A DNA stretch of 64,000 nt. Origin: Methanolobus mangrovi. Lineage in GTDB: Archaea; Halobacteriota; Methanosarcinia; Methanosarcinales; Methanosarcinaceae. The notes below the pieces were generated by a model. It had not been told where the DNA came from, did no database searches, and worked only from the letters and a program-made list of their open reading frames with translations. Positions 43,297 to 55,514 of this stretch are shown one piece after another; the stretch's first letter is position 1, and every line of letters begins with the position of its first letter. The position numbers and the translations under genes were made by a program. The stretch covers positions 434,001-498,000 of the forward strand of contig NZ_CP133594.1 of the NCBI RefSeq assembly GCF_031312535.1. Reading direction: 5' to 3'.

Positions 43297-44394
43297 TTAC
43301 TCTCTTGCTGCGTAGTACATATTTCCAACAGGTATGCAAGTGGCAGCCATATAGGCCAGTGCTCCTATGATGGGTATTTCACCCACAAGAAGCAGGACAA
43401 AGATACCAAGTGCCATCTTTGTCCAGGGTTTGGATTCTTTCCCGACTTTCATGAACAAATATTTTCCAAGCCAGAGAGCTGTGAATATCCTTGCGATATA
43501 GAGAGCTGCAAATATCAAACCCATGAGTAGCATCCCCAGAGGGATACCTATCAGGGTGACAAATAGCAGGAATACGAGTACAAAGGATGCTACAAATATT
43601 CCAAGACCGGTGAGGAAAGCTTTCCCAGGTGCTTCCGGGGTCTTCGAAGCTATATTTTGTATCTGCTTTGGCCAGATTGCCATTCCCAGAAGGCCTATCA
43701 GCACAAGTGCAAGATATCCTATGAACCATAAAATTATAGAAAATGAATCATTCTTCTTGTCATCATATTTCTCCTGCAGGAAGTCGGTCTCTTTTCCTAC
43801 TGTTTCGGCTGGAACATCTGCACTTTCAGGACTTCGGTATTTGAGATTGCCAGTAATGTATGCATCCGGCAGTACCACAAGCTGTCCTGTGGTCAGGTCT
43901 ACACTTCCACCCACAGTGCCACCAAGTGTGACTTCACCACCAGATCCTGTGATGTTTCCACCTATATCTCCAAGTAAGTTCAACTGGCCTGATGCAGATG
44001 TGAAGTCACCACCAACGGCTCCGGTATCGGATATTTTAGTATCACCTGTAAATGAGATAAGGTCATCATGTACATATCCGGTAATTGTTAACGTCCCGGC
44101 TGCAGCTCTTACATCATCACCTACGTTACCTGTTATGGTAACATCCCCGGCAGCTACTATAAGGTCCTGTGTGATATTTCCCTGAATGTCCACCATACCA
44201 CCGGCAACGATCAAATCCCCGTTAATAGTCCCTTTGATAATTATATTGTTACCGGCGATGTAAACATCATCATCTATAACATCGTCTATGACTATTGTAT
44301 CCCCACTTTCAATGGTGGTAAAAGCTGATGCAGGATAGCTAAGTACAAAGACAACAATAAGCAATTTTAACAAAATACGAAACTGGATTTTCAT
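43297..44394 (-). CDS. exported bactofilin-like beta-helix protein with C-terminal membrane domain
   Basis: 365 residues from the ATG at 44394 after GGGGAGTATAGT; a longer frame from 44448 is not supported. Signal peptide about 1-24. Residues 25-195 are short beta-helix turns of the pattern G..I.GD..VAGG.V.I.GNI, typical of polymer-forming or bactofilin-like proteins. A linker with DDKKND follows, then four hydrophobic segments (about 218-345). Proteins with this layout are common in methanogens and bacteria and are annotated as polymer-forming membrane proteins; function is unknown. Single gene closed by its own terminator. Confidence 0.8.
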   Translation of the reverse strand: MKIQFRILLKLLIVVFVLSYPASAFTTIESGDTIVIDDVIDDDVYIAGNNIIIKGTINGDLIVAGGMVDIQGNITQDLIVAAGDVTITGNVGDDVRAAAGTLTITGYVHDDLISFTGDTKISDTGAVGGDFTSASGQLNLLGDIGGNITGSGGEVTLGGTVGGSVDLTTGQLVVLPDAYITGNLKYRSPESADVPAETVGKETDFLQEKYDDKKNDSFSIILWFIGYLALVLIGLLGMAIWPKQIQNIASKTPEAPGKAFLTGLGIFVASFVLVFLLFVTLIGIPLGMLLMGLIFAALYIARIFTALWLGKYLFMKVGKESKPWTKMALGIFVLLLVGEIPIIGALAYMAATCIPVGNMYYAARE

Positions 44395-44537
44395 ACTATA
44401 CTCCCCTTTATTGATTTGCCCCAAACAGCATTGTATCCTATGGAACAAATGCTTAATTAAAAGTTATTGTTCTCAATGAACAAAAAAGAATCTGGCGGTT
44501 TTACTGAGGCTTTTAATTATCTCTGGAATAAACACTT

Positions 44538-45065
44538 ATGTACTTTCACCCAAGATTAGTCCTGAACAGGATGAACAGATCAGAACTCCTAAATGAACTC
44601 AAAAAAGAGGCCCGATACATCTCCAATGAGGACCTGAGCCTTGCCCGGGCTGCTATCATGGGGGCTGTAGAACACGTTCCGGAACCGTACAAGACGATCT
44701 ATTCATCTGATTACTTCACTTTCCTTTACGAGAACTTCCTCAGGTTGAAAGGACATAAGGAGATTGGGATCGAAGAAGAACTTGATGCAGAGGAATACGC
44801 CTCCCTTCTGGGCAGCATAAAGGATAAAAGCTATCCAGATGACAGAAAAAGAGAGGCTTTAACAAGACTGAGTAGTCTTGTCCTTGCATATCTGGTCTTC
44901 ATAGTAAAAGAGCCATTGCATCCTGTTGGGATGATCTTTCCGGGTGGCATGAGGATAACTCAGAAAGAACCGCATTATTACTGTCCTGTTAAGGGCAAGC
45001 AATCAGAGACCAATATCTCTTTTTGTGAGTTCTGTATCTGTAAGGATAATTCAGAATTAGAATAG
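44538..45065 (+). CDS. DUF2115 (UPF0305) family protein
   Basis: 175 residues from 44538; the second in-frame ATG at 44571 (MNRSELLNELKKEAR) is equally plausible because neither has a strong ribosome-binding site. The family signature is present: HPVGMIFPGGMRI near the end, then YYCPVKGKQ..T..SFCEFCIC. The cysteine cluster suggests metal binding. The family is nearly confined to methanogens and has no known function. Converges on a polyferredoxin gene with a 42-base gap. Confidence 0.85.
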   Translation: MYFHPRLVLNRMNRSELLNELKKEARYISNEDLSLARAAIMGAVEHVPEPYKTIYSSDYFTFLYENFLRLKGHKEIGIEEELDAEEYASLLGSIKDKSYPDDRKREALTRLSSLVLAYLVFIVKEPLHPVGMIFPGGMRITQKEPHYYCPVKGKQSETNISFCEFCICKDNSELE

Positions 45066-45093
45066 GATGCAAAAAATGAAAAAAGGAGGTAGT

Positions 45094-45113
45094 GCCTGAA
45101 CCTGAGTTCAGGC
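45094..45113 (-). terminator. hairpin terminator at the end of the polyferredoxin gene
   Basis: GCCTGAAC (45094-45101) and GTTCAGGC (45106-45113) form an 8-bp stem with a CTGA loop. Read on the minus strand it overlaps the stop codon and is followed by ACTACCTCCTTTTTTCATTTTTT. Confidence 0.75.
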
Positions 45114-45722
45114 TTCGAATGCCAGTGCCTTTGTTGGACATGCAGTTATGCATCTTCCGCACTTGATACAGTCCGGTTTCTTGCTGTTGTTGTGAACTTC
45201 AAGCTGCATTGGACAGCTCTTTTCGCACTTGTTACAGTTGATGCACTTTGAATCATCGACCTTCAGCTGGTACTTGCTTCCGCCGATGATATTCTGGACA
45301 GTTCCCATTGGGCAGAATGTGCACCATGTACGTGGACTGATGCTTGCTCCTGTGACCAGTGCGATAGTTGTTGTTACAAGGCACATGATTACGAAAACCA
45401 TGCCTATCTGGTTGATAAGTCCCTGTGTGCTGAGCAGCCTGTAACCCATGAATCCCATCATCAGGAGGAACAATGGGATTCTGATCCAGTAGCTTCTGAG
45501 AATTGCAGGGATCTTTTTATTGCGTGTTATTTTGCCAACCCAGAAGTCATTGAAACTTCCTCTGGGACAGAGATTCCCACAGAACCATCTTCCCCTGAAG
45601 TAACTTGTGACAAGCAGTGTTGCGAATACAAGCATCAGGAAATATCCAAGCAGCGGGAACCAGAGTCCTGCAATTGATACGATAATGACAAGTATTCCAA
45701 GATGTGGAGTAATTTTTAGCAC
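45108..45722 (-). CDS. membrane polyferredoxin, NapH/CcoG/NosR-like
   Basis: 204 residues. Four hydrophobic segments in the first 130 residues, with two cytoplasmic CxxxCP motifs (WFCGNLCPRG and WCTFCPMG). Two classical 4Fe-4S motifs follow at the C terminus (CINCNKCEKSCP and CIKCGRCITACP). Proteins of this layout pass electrons between membrane carriers and cytoplasmic partners; the partner is not visible here. Upstream by 74 bases is a winged-helix regulator on the same strand, which may control it. The first cluster motifs match the NapH/NosR type rather than soluble polyferredoxins. Confidence 0.88.
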   Translation of the reverse strand: MLKITPHLGILVIIVSIAGLWFPLLGYFLMLVFATLLVTSYFRGRWFCGNLCPRGSFNDFWVGKITRNKKIPAILRSYWIRIPLFLLMMGFMGYRLLSTQGLINQIGMVFVIMCLVTTTIALVTGASISPRTWCTFCPMGTVQNIIGGSKYQLKVDDSKCINCNKCEKSCPMQLEVHNNSKKPDCIKCGRCITACPTKALAFEA

Positions 45723-45796
45723 TTTTTCACCCTTTATTAATGATGTTTTAAATTTGATGGATTGAAATCGGTATTAATACGTGAAATTCAATTGAT

Positions 45797-46159
45797 TCAC
45801 TGGTTTTCATCTGCCCATGACTGGAGTTCGCTGTCAACACGTTTTACCCAGCTGTTAACGATCTCCATGATAAGTTCGTGGATATCCTTCTTGCTGCGTA
45901 TTTTATAGACAAAGAAATATCCACCACCATCCATGTTGTTCTGGGAGCGAATGAGTATCTTCCTTTCATAGAGTTTCTTTACACTTCTCTGAACCGTTGA
46001 AAGGTTAAGCTCCAGCTCTTCGGCTATGCTTTCTGTTGTAAGCCAGTCCTGCCCGTATTGCAGGAAATATTTCAATATCTGGAGTTCGGCTTTTGTAAGG
46101 TTCAGACCACATTTGATGACAGCTTCGATTTCAAACTCTTTACAGGCAAAGTCAACCAT
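45797..46159 (-). CDS. winged-helix transcriptional regulator (TrmB/MarR-like)
   Basis: 120 residues. Helix-turn-helix core: LTKAELQILKYFLQYGQDWL, TTESIAEELELNLSTVQRSV, KKLYERKILIRSQ, with a wing around GGGYFFVYKI. The N terminus carries FACKEFEIEAVIKCGL with two cysteines that could sense redox state or bind metal. C-terminal helix SWVKRVDSELQSW probably dimerises. It precedes the polyferredoxin gene on the same strand, and ACAGTACTGT-type palindromes flank its TATA box, suggesting autoregulation. Confidence 0.82.
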   Translation of the reverse strand: MVDFACKEFEIEAVIKCGLNLTKAELQILKYFLQYGQDWLTTESIAEELELNLSTVQRSVKKLYERKILIRSQNNMDGGGYFFVYKIRSKKDIHELIMEIVNSWVKRVDSELQSWADENQ

Positions 46160-46178
46160 GTAATACCTCTGTTATCTG

Positions 46179-46255
46179 ACAGTACTGTATCAAAGCATCA
46201 GTAATATATAAAGGGTTTCAAGTACTGTAGAAAACTGTAAAAAAACAGAAGTACT
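46179..46255 (-). promoter_or_regulatory. AGTACT palindrome sites around the TATA box of the winged-helix gene
   Basis: ACAGTACTGT (46179-46188) is a perfect 10-bp palindrome. AGTACTGTA recurs at 46221-46229, 40 bases from the first copy, and AGTACT again at 46250-46255. AATATATAAAG (46203-46212) between the first two is the likely TATA element on the minus strand. The geometry suits autoregulation by the regulator directly downstream. It also lies 22 bases from the end of metX. Confidence 0.5.
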
Positions 46256-46276
46256 AAAAAAGAGTTAAAATGGAAC

Positions 46277-49092
<2,816 letters not shown>

Positions 49093-49271
49093 TTACCAGA
49101 TTGATGTAGTTTTATATATATGTTTGCATAAAGGCAAAGAAAATTATAACCTGTAGTTATGGTATGTTTTTGTCTTTTGAATATTTGTTATACTTACTCA
49201 CTCTTTTTTGTTTTTTAGTGTTCGGGGCAGAAAATAAACCCGGTTTTAAAATCGAATAAAAATAAAAGAAA

Positions 49272-49286
49272 ACAGCCAGAAGCTGT
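49272..49286 (-). terminator. hairpin terminator after the small P-loop NTPase gene
   Basis: ACAGC (49272-49276) and GCTGT (49282-49286) around CAGAA. On the minus strand it is followed by TTTTCTTTTATTTTTATT. The stem is short but T-run placement is good, 39 bases after the stop. The remaining gap to metY (49051-49271) holds its promoter only. Confidence 0.55.
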
Positions 49287-49324
49287 GAATATAAATATGA
49301 TTCTGTTCCCGTAATAAAATACGG

Positions 49325-49909
49325 TCAAACAATAAGCATTTTCAGGAATGCAACTTCCCTGACCTTTGGACTTTCAAGTACCTTTGCAGTTGAATTCAGT
49401 TCCTGTACAAGCTTTCTGACGTTAGAAATGTGTTCCTTTGTATCAAGTTCTATCATATTGATGCATATTATCTCTGCACCTTCTACCTGCTTTCTTGCAT
49501 ACTCTATAAGCTGGTCTGCTTTTGTTTCGAAATCAGCTGAATTGATAATTAGTATACTCGGGAGCAATTCGGTTTCAGGAAGTGCCATTCTTTCAACATC
49601 TGCTTTCAGCTTATGGGGAAGTACGGTTTCCTCGGTTTCAATGAAAACCGTATCAGGATTGAATTCTTCCTGAAGGGTCAATAAGTTGCTTCTGATATCT
49701 GTGTCAAGAGAGCATGGTATACACACGCTGTTGACTTCCTTTGTCTTAATTCCCAGTTCTGAAAGTGTCTTTTCATCATAGTCTGCCTCCCCGGTTTCCT
49801 GAACGATAACACCTATTTTCTCTCCCATTGAGTTAAGGTATTTTGCAAGGTCAAGAATCATTGTTGTTTTACCACTGCCCGTTGCTCCGCCTATGATGCT
49901 TACTTTCAT
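49325..49909 (-). CDS. CobW/HypB-like P-loop NTPase
   Basis: 194 residues from the ATG at 49909, 9 bases after GGAG; the GTG three codons earlier lies too near the GGAG. P-loop GGATGSGKTTMI at the start, switch-like ETGEADYDEK and CIPCSLDTDIRSNL (a CxxC-type motif as in CobW metallochaperones), then FIETEET and ILIINSADFETKADQL, resembling the NK(D)AD region of CobW/HypB GTPases with Asn-Ser in place of Asn-Lys. Probable metal-trafficking NTPase in the cytoplasm. It lacks the CobW C-terminal domain. Monocistronic by context. Confidence 0.75.
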   Translation of the reverse strand: MKVSIIGGATGSGKTTMILDLAKYLNSMGEKIGVIVQETGEADYDEKTLSELGIKTKEVNSVCIPCSLDTDIRSNLLTLQEEFNPDTVFIETEETVLPHKLKADVERMALPETELLPSILIINSADFETKADQLIEYARKQVEGAEIICINMIELDTKEHISNVRKLVQELNSTAKVLESPKVREVAFLKMLIV

Positions 49910-50267
49910 ATTGTGCACTCCATTTGTAATTGAAAAATCCTTAAATGCCCTGATAATGTTCTATTCTGCCGCTATATCTTGGCACTCTTTTCTATCTGCA
50001 GTTAGCATTTCTAAAGCCTAAGCTAAGCTTAGAGTTACCAGTTCATTTTGCAGTTCACAGCAATCCCACATCGCTGAAACACTGCTTAATCGTTTACGTA
50101 ATTGTTACTCACTCTATTATGAGATTTACTGATTAATAAACTTTCAGTATTGAATAGTAAAAATTTAATCAAAAAAGATAATCAGGTGGTTAATATAAAC
50201 CACCATTTTCTGGCTATCGGGCGGCTTGATTATGTTTTATCCTGAAAGTATCATACAAAACCAGATA
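49910..50267 (-). terminator. gap with hairpin terminator (50185-50204) of the vWA operon
   Basis: GGTGGTT (50185-50191) and AACCACC (50198-50204) form a 7-bp stem; on the minus strand it is followed by TGATTATCTTTTTTGATT. This ends the MoxR/vWA operon whose last gene stops at 50268. A CTAAGCTTAG palindrome near 50025 and the promoter of the NTPase gene are the only other structures seen. Confidence 0.6.
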
Positions 50268-52715
50268 TTATGTCTCTATTTCCTGTTGTAGTTTCTTCAT
50301 TTCCTTTATCTCTTTTATTCTTCTCAGAATGACTTCCCCGAGGAAGATAATAAGAGCTGCAAGCAGGAAGTATATTTTCTGGCTAACACTGTCACGTACA
50401 AGCTTTTCAGAGTTCCCCTGTGCTTCCTCAAACAGTTTTGCCCTTGCTTCGTTCACAGAATAGGTGCTTCCGCCATATGATTTGATCAATGCAGGAAGTT
50501 CCTCATTAAGCCCCACATCACGGTACTCGAGGGCATAATTCACTGCTACCGGATATCCGGAAAGGTCATGCAGACCTATAGGACTTGGGTTAATTACAGC
50601 TTCATAGACATTGTTCCCTGTAAGTGATAGGTCAAGAGCATCACCATCCAGCTTCAGGGTGGGTATGCCTTCATCGTACATTGTCAGTTCGATGGTTACA
50701 GGTGTACCGTACCATGTATCTGGTGCATTTACAACAGCTCCTGTTTCTTCCCTTGGGTTACCGATCGCCCAGTTCACGGTTGAGGATATGAGCTTTGAAT
50801 TATTGTCAGAATACAATTGGGTGGCCCACATGTTCTCTCCACCCTGTCCGTTATCAGTTGAAAGGGCAGCAACCCTTCCGAGTCCGTATCGCCATGTGGT
50901 CAGTACAGGTTTTCCTGTACTTGTGATAATAAGCCGGTCTGCTCCTGCTTTTGGTGTAACGTCATCGTATCCTGTAATGCTGCCTTCGATCTCAATGTCC
51001 TTTGTAATGAAATGTTTGGTATTGTATTCAATAAGAGGGTACGTACCAATATCGGCAGTCTCTTCATCCTCGGTTTGCTGAAGGTCTTCAAATTCTATAT
51101 TTGCTCTTTCACCTTCATCAAGGTGGAAGTAAACACCGCCTACTTCATTCATCAATGTTTCTGCATAGAAATTTCCATAATTATCAACTTGTGATGGCGC
51201 ACTTGACCTGATGTGTATGTAGTAGAGATTCACACCTTTATCCACTATATCTTCTGCAACCTTAAGACTTTCATCATATGATTTTTCAATTCCACCATCA
51301 GAAATGATTATGATCTCCAGTTCTCCAACTTCATTATCCAGCCACTCATCTGCTATCGCCAGTCCTTCGTTAAGTGACGTTTCACTTGTACTTCCAGGCG
51401 TAAGCGTTGCCATCTCAGACTCAAGGAATTCAATATTCGAAGCAGTCCCTAGGAATTGTAGTCCACCGGATACATCCATACCTTCACTGCCAAAAGCAAT
51501 GACTCCAAGATAAGCATCTCTCAGGTTGTCATTGTGAAGTATATTAATGGCGTTTCCAAGTATATCTGCAATAGTTCCGTGAGCGGCTGTACTTTGTGAT
51601 ATATCCAATATCAGGACAATGTTCCTTCCGCCGCTCCAGTCAGTAGGCTTTGAGAGGACCGGTAATATCTCTTCGATAGGGGAGTCAAGGTAATCTCCAT
51701 AATTATAGGAACGGTCTCCTCCCACTACAACAATACCTCTGCCGTCATTGAGGTAGTCCTGTAGTTCTTCTACATTGGCTTCTGTGAATGAGTTCGCATG
51801 AGTATTATCGATAATTATTGCTTTCTTGGTATCGATATTGTTAAGTTCCCCTGAAGTTGAAACATCATAGAGATTTAACAATATATCTGCAAGCGGGGAA
51901 TTGGTTTCAAGACCGATTGCACGAATAGTAGGTTTAGGGATAGCATATACAGCTTTGTAATATTGATTGTTGATAGGATCAACATCAGAGCTGGAAGGCT
52001 TGATAATAGCTTTCAGAGTATGTGCGCCAAGTTTTGTGAATTTCACCTGTGTTACAGGTATGCTTTTCTCACGTGTTGTTTGTGTGACCTTGCCACTTCT
52101 AATGAGCGTATCATCACTATATAATTCATAATTGTAGCTTATTTCCTGGTCCATTGCCTGGGATACTACAATGTCGAACTGGTTCTCGTTCTTGAGAATG
52201 ACTGTCTTATCACCTACGATCTGCACTGTCAGATCATTCTCTTCCAGTTCAGGTTGAACATAATACACTGTAGTGCCGGTTTCCTTTGCAAACTGCAGGG
52301 CATCTACCAGTTCTTCACCTGTATTGCTGTTACCATCAGTGACCAGCACTATCTGGTTGTCTCCTGTGGCATACTGCACAATAGCATCCCCAAGAGCAGT
52401 GCTGTCTCCTGTGAGCCGGACAAGTGATGCAGAAGTCTTAGCAGTCATGGCTTCATAAAGTTCAGATGCCGTACCGTTAACGAACAACTCCATACTGTCA
52501 GTCTCATCCGAGATTATCACAAGGTCAGGATTATCATCTGTTGTGATCCTTGGTACGAGTGTGAAAGGTGATGCAAGAGCAATGATGAGCAGTATAGCAA
52601 CAACGATACGCGAGATAATAAGTCCTTTTTTAGTTCCCTTCTTCAGTAGATAGAGGCCTGCAATAAGGGCGGGGATAATCAGCAAGAGCATCTCCGGATT
52701 TTCAAGTTGGACCAT
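50268..52715 (-). CDS. membrane protein with von Willebrand A-like domain (BatB-like), last gene of MoxR operon
   Basis: 815 residues from the ATG at 52715, which overlaps the upstream stop (TGATG). N-terminal helices (LLLIIPALIAGLYLLKKG, ISRIVVAILLIIALASPF) precede a first vWA-like region with LVIISDETDSM, where the MIDAS Asp-x-Ser-x-Ser is altered. A second vWA region (IVLILDISQSTAAHG) keeps DISQS, with VVGGDRSYNYG, IIIISDGG and a C-terminal helix before RRIKEIKEMKKLQQE. The glutamine-amidotransferase-like piece between them (about 270-320) matches the known vWA/GATase family of Bat operons. Probably a surface or envelope chaperone-like partner of MoxR. Confidence 0.85.
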   Translation of the reverse strand: MVQLENPEMLLLIIPALIAGLYLLKKGTKKGLIISRIVVAILLIIALASPFTLVPRITTDDNPDLVIISDETDSMELFVNGTASELYEAMTAKTSASLVRLTGDSTALGDAIVQYATGDNQIVLVTDGNSNTGEELVDALQFAKETGTTVYYVQPELEENDLTVQIVGDKTVILKNENQFDIVVSQAMDQEISYNYELYSDDTLIRSGKVTQTTREKSIPVTQVKFTKLGAHTLKAIIKPSSSDVDPINNQYYKAVYAIPKPTIRAIGLETNSPLADILLNLYDVSTSGELNNIDTKKAIIIDNTHANSFTEANVEELQDYLNDGRGIVVVGGDRSYNYGDYLDSPIEEILPVLSKPTDWSGGRNIVLILDISQSTAAHGTIADILGNAINILHNDNLRDAYLGVIAFGSEGMDVSGGLQFLGTASNIEFLESEMATLTPGSTSETSLNEGLAIADEWLDNEVGELEIIIISDGGIEKSYDESLKVAEDIVDKGVNLYYIHIRSSAPSQVDNYGNFYAETLMNEVGGVYFHLDEGERANIEFEDLQQTEDEETADIGTYPLIEYNTKHFITKDIEIEGSITGYDDVTPKAGADRLIITSTGKPVLTTWRYGLGRVAALSTDNGQGGENMWATQLYSDNNSKLISSTVNWAIGNPREETGAVVNAPDTWYGTPVTIELTMYDEGIPTLKLDGDALDLSLTGNNVYEAVINPSPIGLHDLSGYPVAVNYALEYRDVGLNEELPALIKSYGGSTYSVNEARAKLFEEAQGNSEKLVRDSVSQKIYFLLAALIIFLGEVILRRIKEIKEMKKLQQEIET

Positions 52716-54589
52716 CAAAGCTCACCTCTTTTTCTGATTATCAGCAGTTCCAGTATTACCAGGATGAAAACAATGATTATCATGTAAATGTCCAGATAGT
52801 TCTTTGCGGTATAGGAGCTGGCACGAACAATTTCAGGCCCATTGTTTACCTGTGAACGTTCTATTACGTCATCTCCTTCAAGAGTAGTATCAGATTCCCT
52901 GTCGTTATAGAGATTAACAGCTATTTCTTTTCCAGCTACCTGGTAGACTCCGCTTTGATCATAAAGCACACGAGTTACTGTTTCCGTTCCGCTGGGAGTC
53001 TCGATATCCTGTTCCTTTGCCAGTGCTGAAATAGTTCCTGTCTTAAGGTTATAGTCCTGAACACTACCGGTACCTCCGAGCCATCCTGCCAGCTTGAACC
53101 AGAATACAGGATACTCAGGAAGATTATGGAAATTGTTCCAGGCATTCTCGCCGGTAATATCATTGATTCCGAAATAGACGACTGTTCCATCGCCGACTGA
53201 ATGATATGCCAGCACGGGAACCTTTTCTTCAGTAGCGACAAGTGTAGTAGAATCGATCCTTTCGGTTACATTCAGGAATTGGTACATGGCAACTTCTTCG
53301 TATTTGATATCCTCACTAAGCCTTGTTTCCTGAACGACCTCAAGGGTCACACCATTGTCTGCATCTTCAACAGACTCCGGTATTAAGGGGAGCAGTTCCT
53401 GTAATTCCGTCTTTGCGTTTTCAGTTGAAAGTGCCTCACTGGCGATAAATACAGCTCTTCCTCCATTATTGAGGTAGCTGTTAAGAGATGATATTTCATT
53501 GCTTGCAAGTGCCCTTTCCTTATTTGCAATAACAACAATACTGTATTTTGACAGGTCATCAGGTACTCCATCGATCTGTTTAAGCTGAATGGTTGGTATC
53601 AATGAAAGTGCAACCTGTGATGGCAGGTTTTCAACATCTGTTACATAGAGCAATTGTCTGTCGGATACCTTAGGAATGGATATGTAAGCGATATTATCAA
53701 CCATAAGGCTGTCATCATCTGTTAATCTTACTTCTGTAATGCCCGTTCCAAGATTTGTGATCAGGAGTTGTTTTGTTGAATGTGCCGGGATGGTTAGTGA
53801 AGCCTCATTTGTCTTCCCATTATCAAGATTCTTGATATCAACATCCACTACCTGTCTGCTGTTCCTGTAGTTCTTCACAACTCCTGTATAGGTATAACTG
53901 CCATCTACAGCCTCAATGCTTCCCTGGATGAATCCTACATTGTCAGCATCATTACCAACAATGATGAACTGGACGGTAAGTCCGTATGATTCAGCAAGCT
54001 TCATTGCATTAACTGGGTCATCACCATTCCAGCTAGTAAAATCGGAAATAACGACAATATTGCCACCTTCATCTGAGAGTAATCTCATGCCAGCTGAAAT
54101 GGCGCTTGACAGGTCTGCAACTGTCGCTTTTGCTTCAAGGATGTCAAGTGTGTCATAGGTTGCCTGCGAACCTTCACCTTCAAGCACTGTTACCGGAGTG
54201 CTCTCTGCAAGTATGATGCTGTTCTTCTTGCTAACATAATCTTCGGCTTTTGCTATGGCATCGCTGAATCTGCTGTCAGTCTGCATGCTTGCAGATGCAT
54301 CTATAATAAGTACCGTGTGCTCGCCGCTGAGTGCTTCCTGTGTTTCAAGAAAAGGCGATGCTGCGGCCATTGCAAGGAGTATGAGCACAAGTAATTGTAT
54401 AAGGAAAAGCGGGTCTTTTATGAGTTTTGTAATAGATGTATAGAAACGTTTTTTCTCTTCCTTGATGTCCATAAGGAACATGAGGGATGGGACCAGGACC
54501 TGAAGTGGCTTTGGCCTGAGAAGGTAGAGCAGTATCAATGGTATGACACTTACAAGACCTGCCAGTGCAAGAGGATTATCAAAAGGCAT
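52715..54589 (-). CDS. membrane protein with von Willebrand A domain (BatA-like)
   Basis: 624 residues from the ATG at 54589, which overlaps the DUF58 stop (TAATG) and is well spaced from GGAGGAG; the ATG six bases earlier abuts the ribosome-binding site. BatA N-terminal segment (NPLALAGLVSVIPLILLYLL RP-type with two helices), then a vWA domain with intact MIDAS DASASMQTDSR and VISDFTSW, a linker beta domain (VVDVDIKNLDNG) and a GATase-like region. One C-terminal helix (YLDIYMIIIVFILVILELL) ends in RKRGEL. It couples to the next vWA gene by overlapping codons. Confidence 0.87.
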   Translation of the reverse strand: MPFDNPLALAGLVSVIPLILLYLLRPKPLQVLVPSLMFLMDIKEEKKRFYTSITKLIKDPLFLIQLLVLILLAMAAASPFLETQEALSGEHTVLIIDASASMQTDSRFSDAIAKAEDYVSKKNSIILAESTPVTVLEGEGSQATYDTLDILEAKATVADLSSAISAGMRLLSDEGGNIVVISDFTSWNGDDPVNAMKLAESYGLTVQFIIVGNDADNVGFIQGSIEAVDGSYTYTGVVKNYRNSRQVVDVDIKNLDNGKTNEASLTIPAHSTKQLLITNLGTGITEVRLTDDDSLMVDNIAYISIPKVSDRQLLYVTDVENLPSQVALSLIPTIQLKQIDGVPDDLSKYSIVVIANKERALASNEISSLNSYLNNGGRAVFIASEALSTENAKTELQELLPLIPESVEDADNGVTLEVVQETRLSEDIKYEEVAMYQFLNVTERIDSTTLVATEEKVPVLAYHSVGDGTVVYFGINDITGENAWNNFHNLPEYPVFWFKLAGWLGGTGSVQDYNLKTGTISALAKEQDIETPSGTETVTRVLYDQSGVYQVAGKEIAVNLYNDRESDTTLEGDDVIERSQVNNGPEIVRASSYTAKNYLDIYMIIIVFILVILELLIIRKRGEL

Positions 54590-55473
54590 TACCATCTCCT
54601 CCTGCTGATGGTGTGGAAGAACGCGTCAAATATCGGGGTGTCTGTTGTGAACGTATAGAATTCTGCACCAACTCTGCTGCATGTATCCTTGATATGGTTA
54701 ATATGTTCTGTTAACTTTTCCTGATACTCACTTTTAAGATCTTCACTGATGTATGTGTCCAGTTTTACTCCTGATTCAAGGTCTATGAGCCTGCTGTGAC
54801 CGTGGATAGTGAGGGTGCTTTCTGTCCTGTCAAGTACCTGGACAAGTATAAGGTCATGACCTGAAAAACGATATATTGCAGATTCGATCTCCTTTGGGTC
54901 CTGAAGGAAATCTGAGATAATTATGACAAGTGAACGTGAATGGATTGCTTTTCCGTACAGGATGGTGCATTCATCAATAGCTGTCTTTCCACCTACCCTG
55001 GCCGTTTCAAGTCGCTCGATTGTATTAAGCAGGTATTTTCTTCCTCTTCTGGGTTTTGTGATGTCCACATCTTCTGCAAATGTGGATATTGCAAATTTAT
55101 CGTTATCCTTTGTAACCAGATAGGCAAAACCAGCTGCAAGCATTGTAGCATACTCGAACTTACTTGGGGCAGCTCCGGCAGTATAGTCCATACTCTTACT
55201 GGAGTCCAGCAGGATGTGTGTTGTCAGGGATTTGTCTTCCTCGAACTGGCGTACATAGAGTCTCTCAGACCTAGCATAAGCTTTCCAGTCCACGGATTTG
55301 AGTTCGTCACCACGGTTGTATTCCCTGTAACCAATGGTGTCCAGACCTCTTCCGCTATGGATAGAGCGTCTGCTACCTGCATAGGCAGTTGACACTCTTT
55401 TCTTTACCATGAAGGTAAAACGGTCAAGCTGCCTGAAAAAATCAACATCGATATTATGTCTCTTGTCGCTCAT
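54589..55473 (-). CDS. DUF58 family protein of the MoxR operon
   Basis: 294 residues. DUF58 hallmark YREYNRGDELKSVDWKAYAR, followed by a vWA-like fold: HILLDSSKSMDYT and VIIISDFLQDP. It normally sits beside MoxR and vWA genes, where it is thought to be a client or adaptor of the ATPase. Cytoplasmic, no membrane helix. It lies 41 bases after MoxR and overlaps the next gene by one base. Confidence 0.92.
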   Translation of the reverse strand: MSDKRHNIDVDFFRQLDRFTFMVKKRVSTAYAGSRRSIHSGRGLDTIGYREYNRGDELKSVDWKAYARSERLYVRQFEEDKSLTTHILLDSSKSMDYTAGAAPSKFEYATMLAAGFAYLVTKDNDKFAISTFAEDVDITKPRRGRKYLLNTIERLETARVGGKTAIDECTILYGKAIHSRSLVIIISDFLQDPKEIESAIYRFSGHDLILVQVLDRTESTLTIHGHSRLIDLESGVKLDTYISEDLKSEYQEKLTEHINHIKDTCSRVGAEFYTFTTDTPIFDAFFHTISRRRW

Positions 55474-55514
55474 AGCCAGTGCTCTGCCCGAGTTTTCTGT
55501 CAGAACTTACCTTT

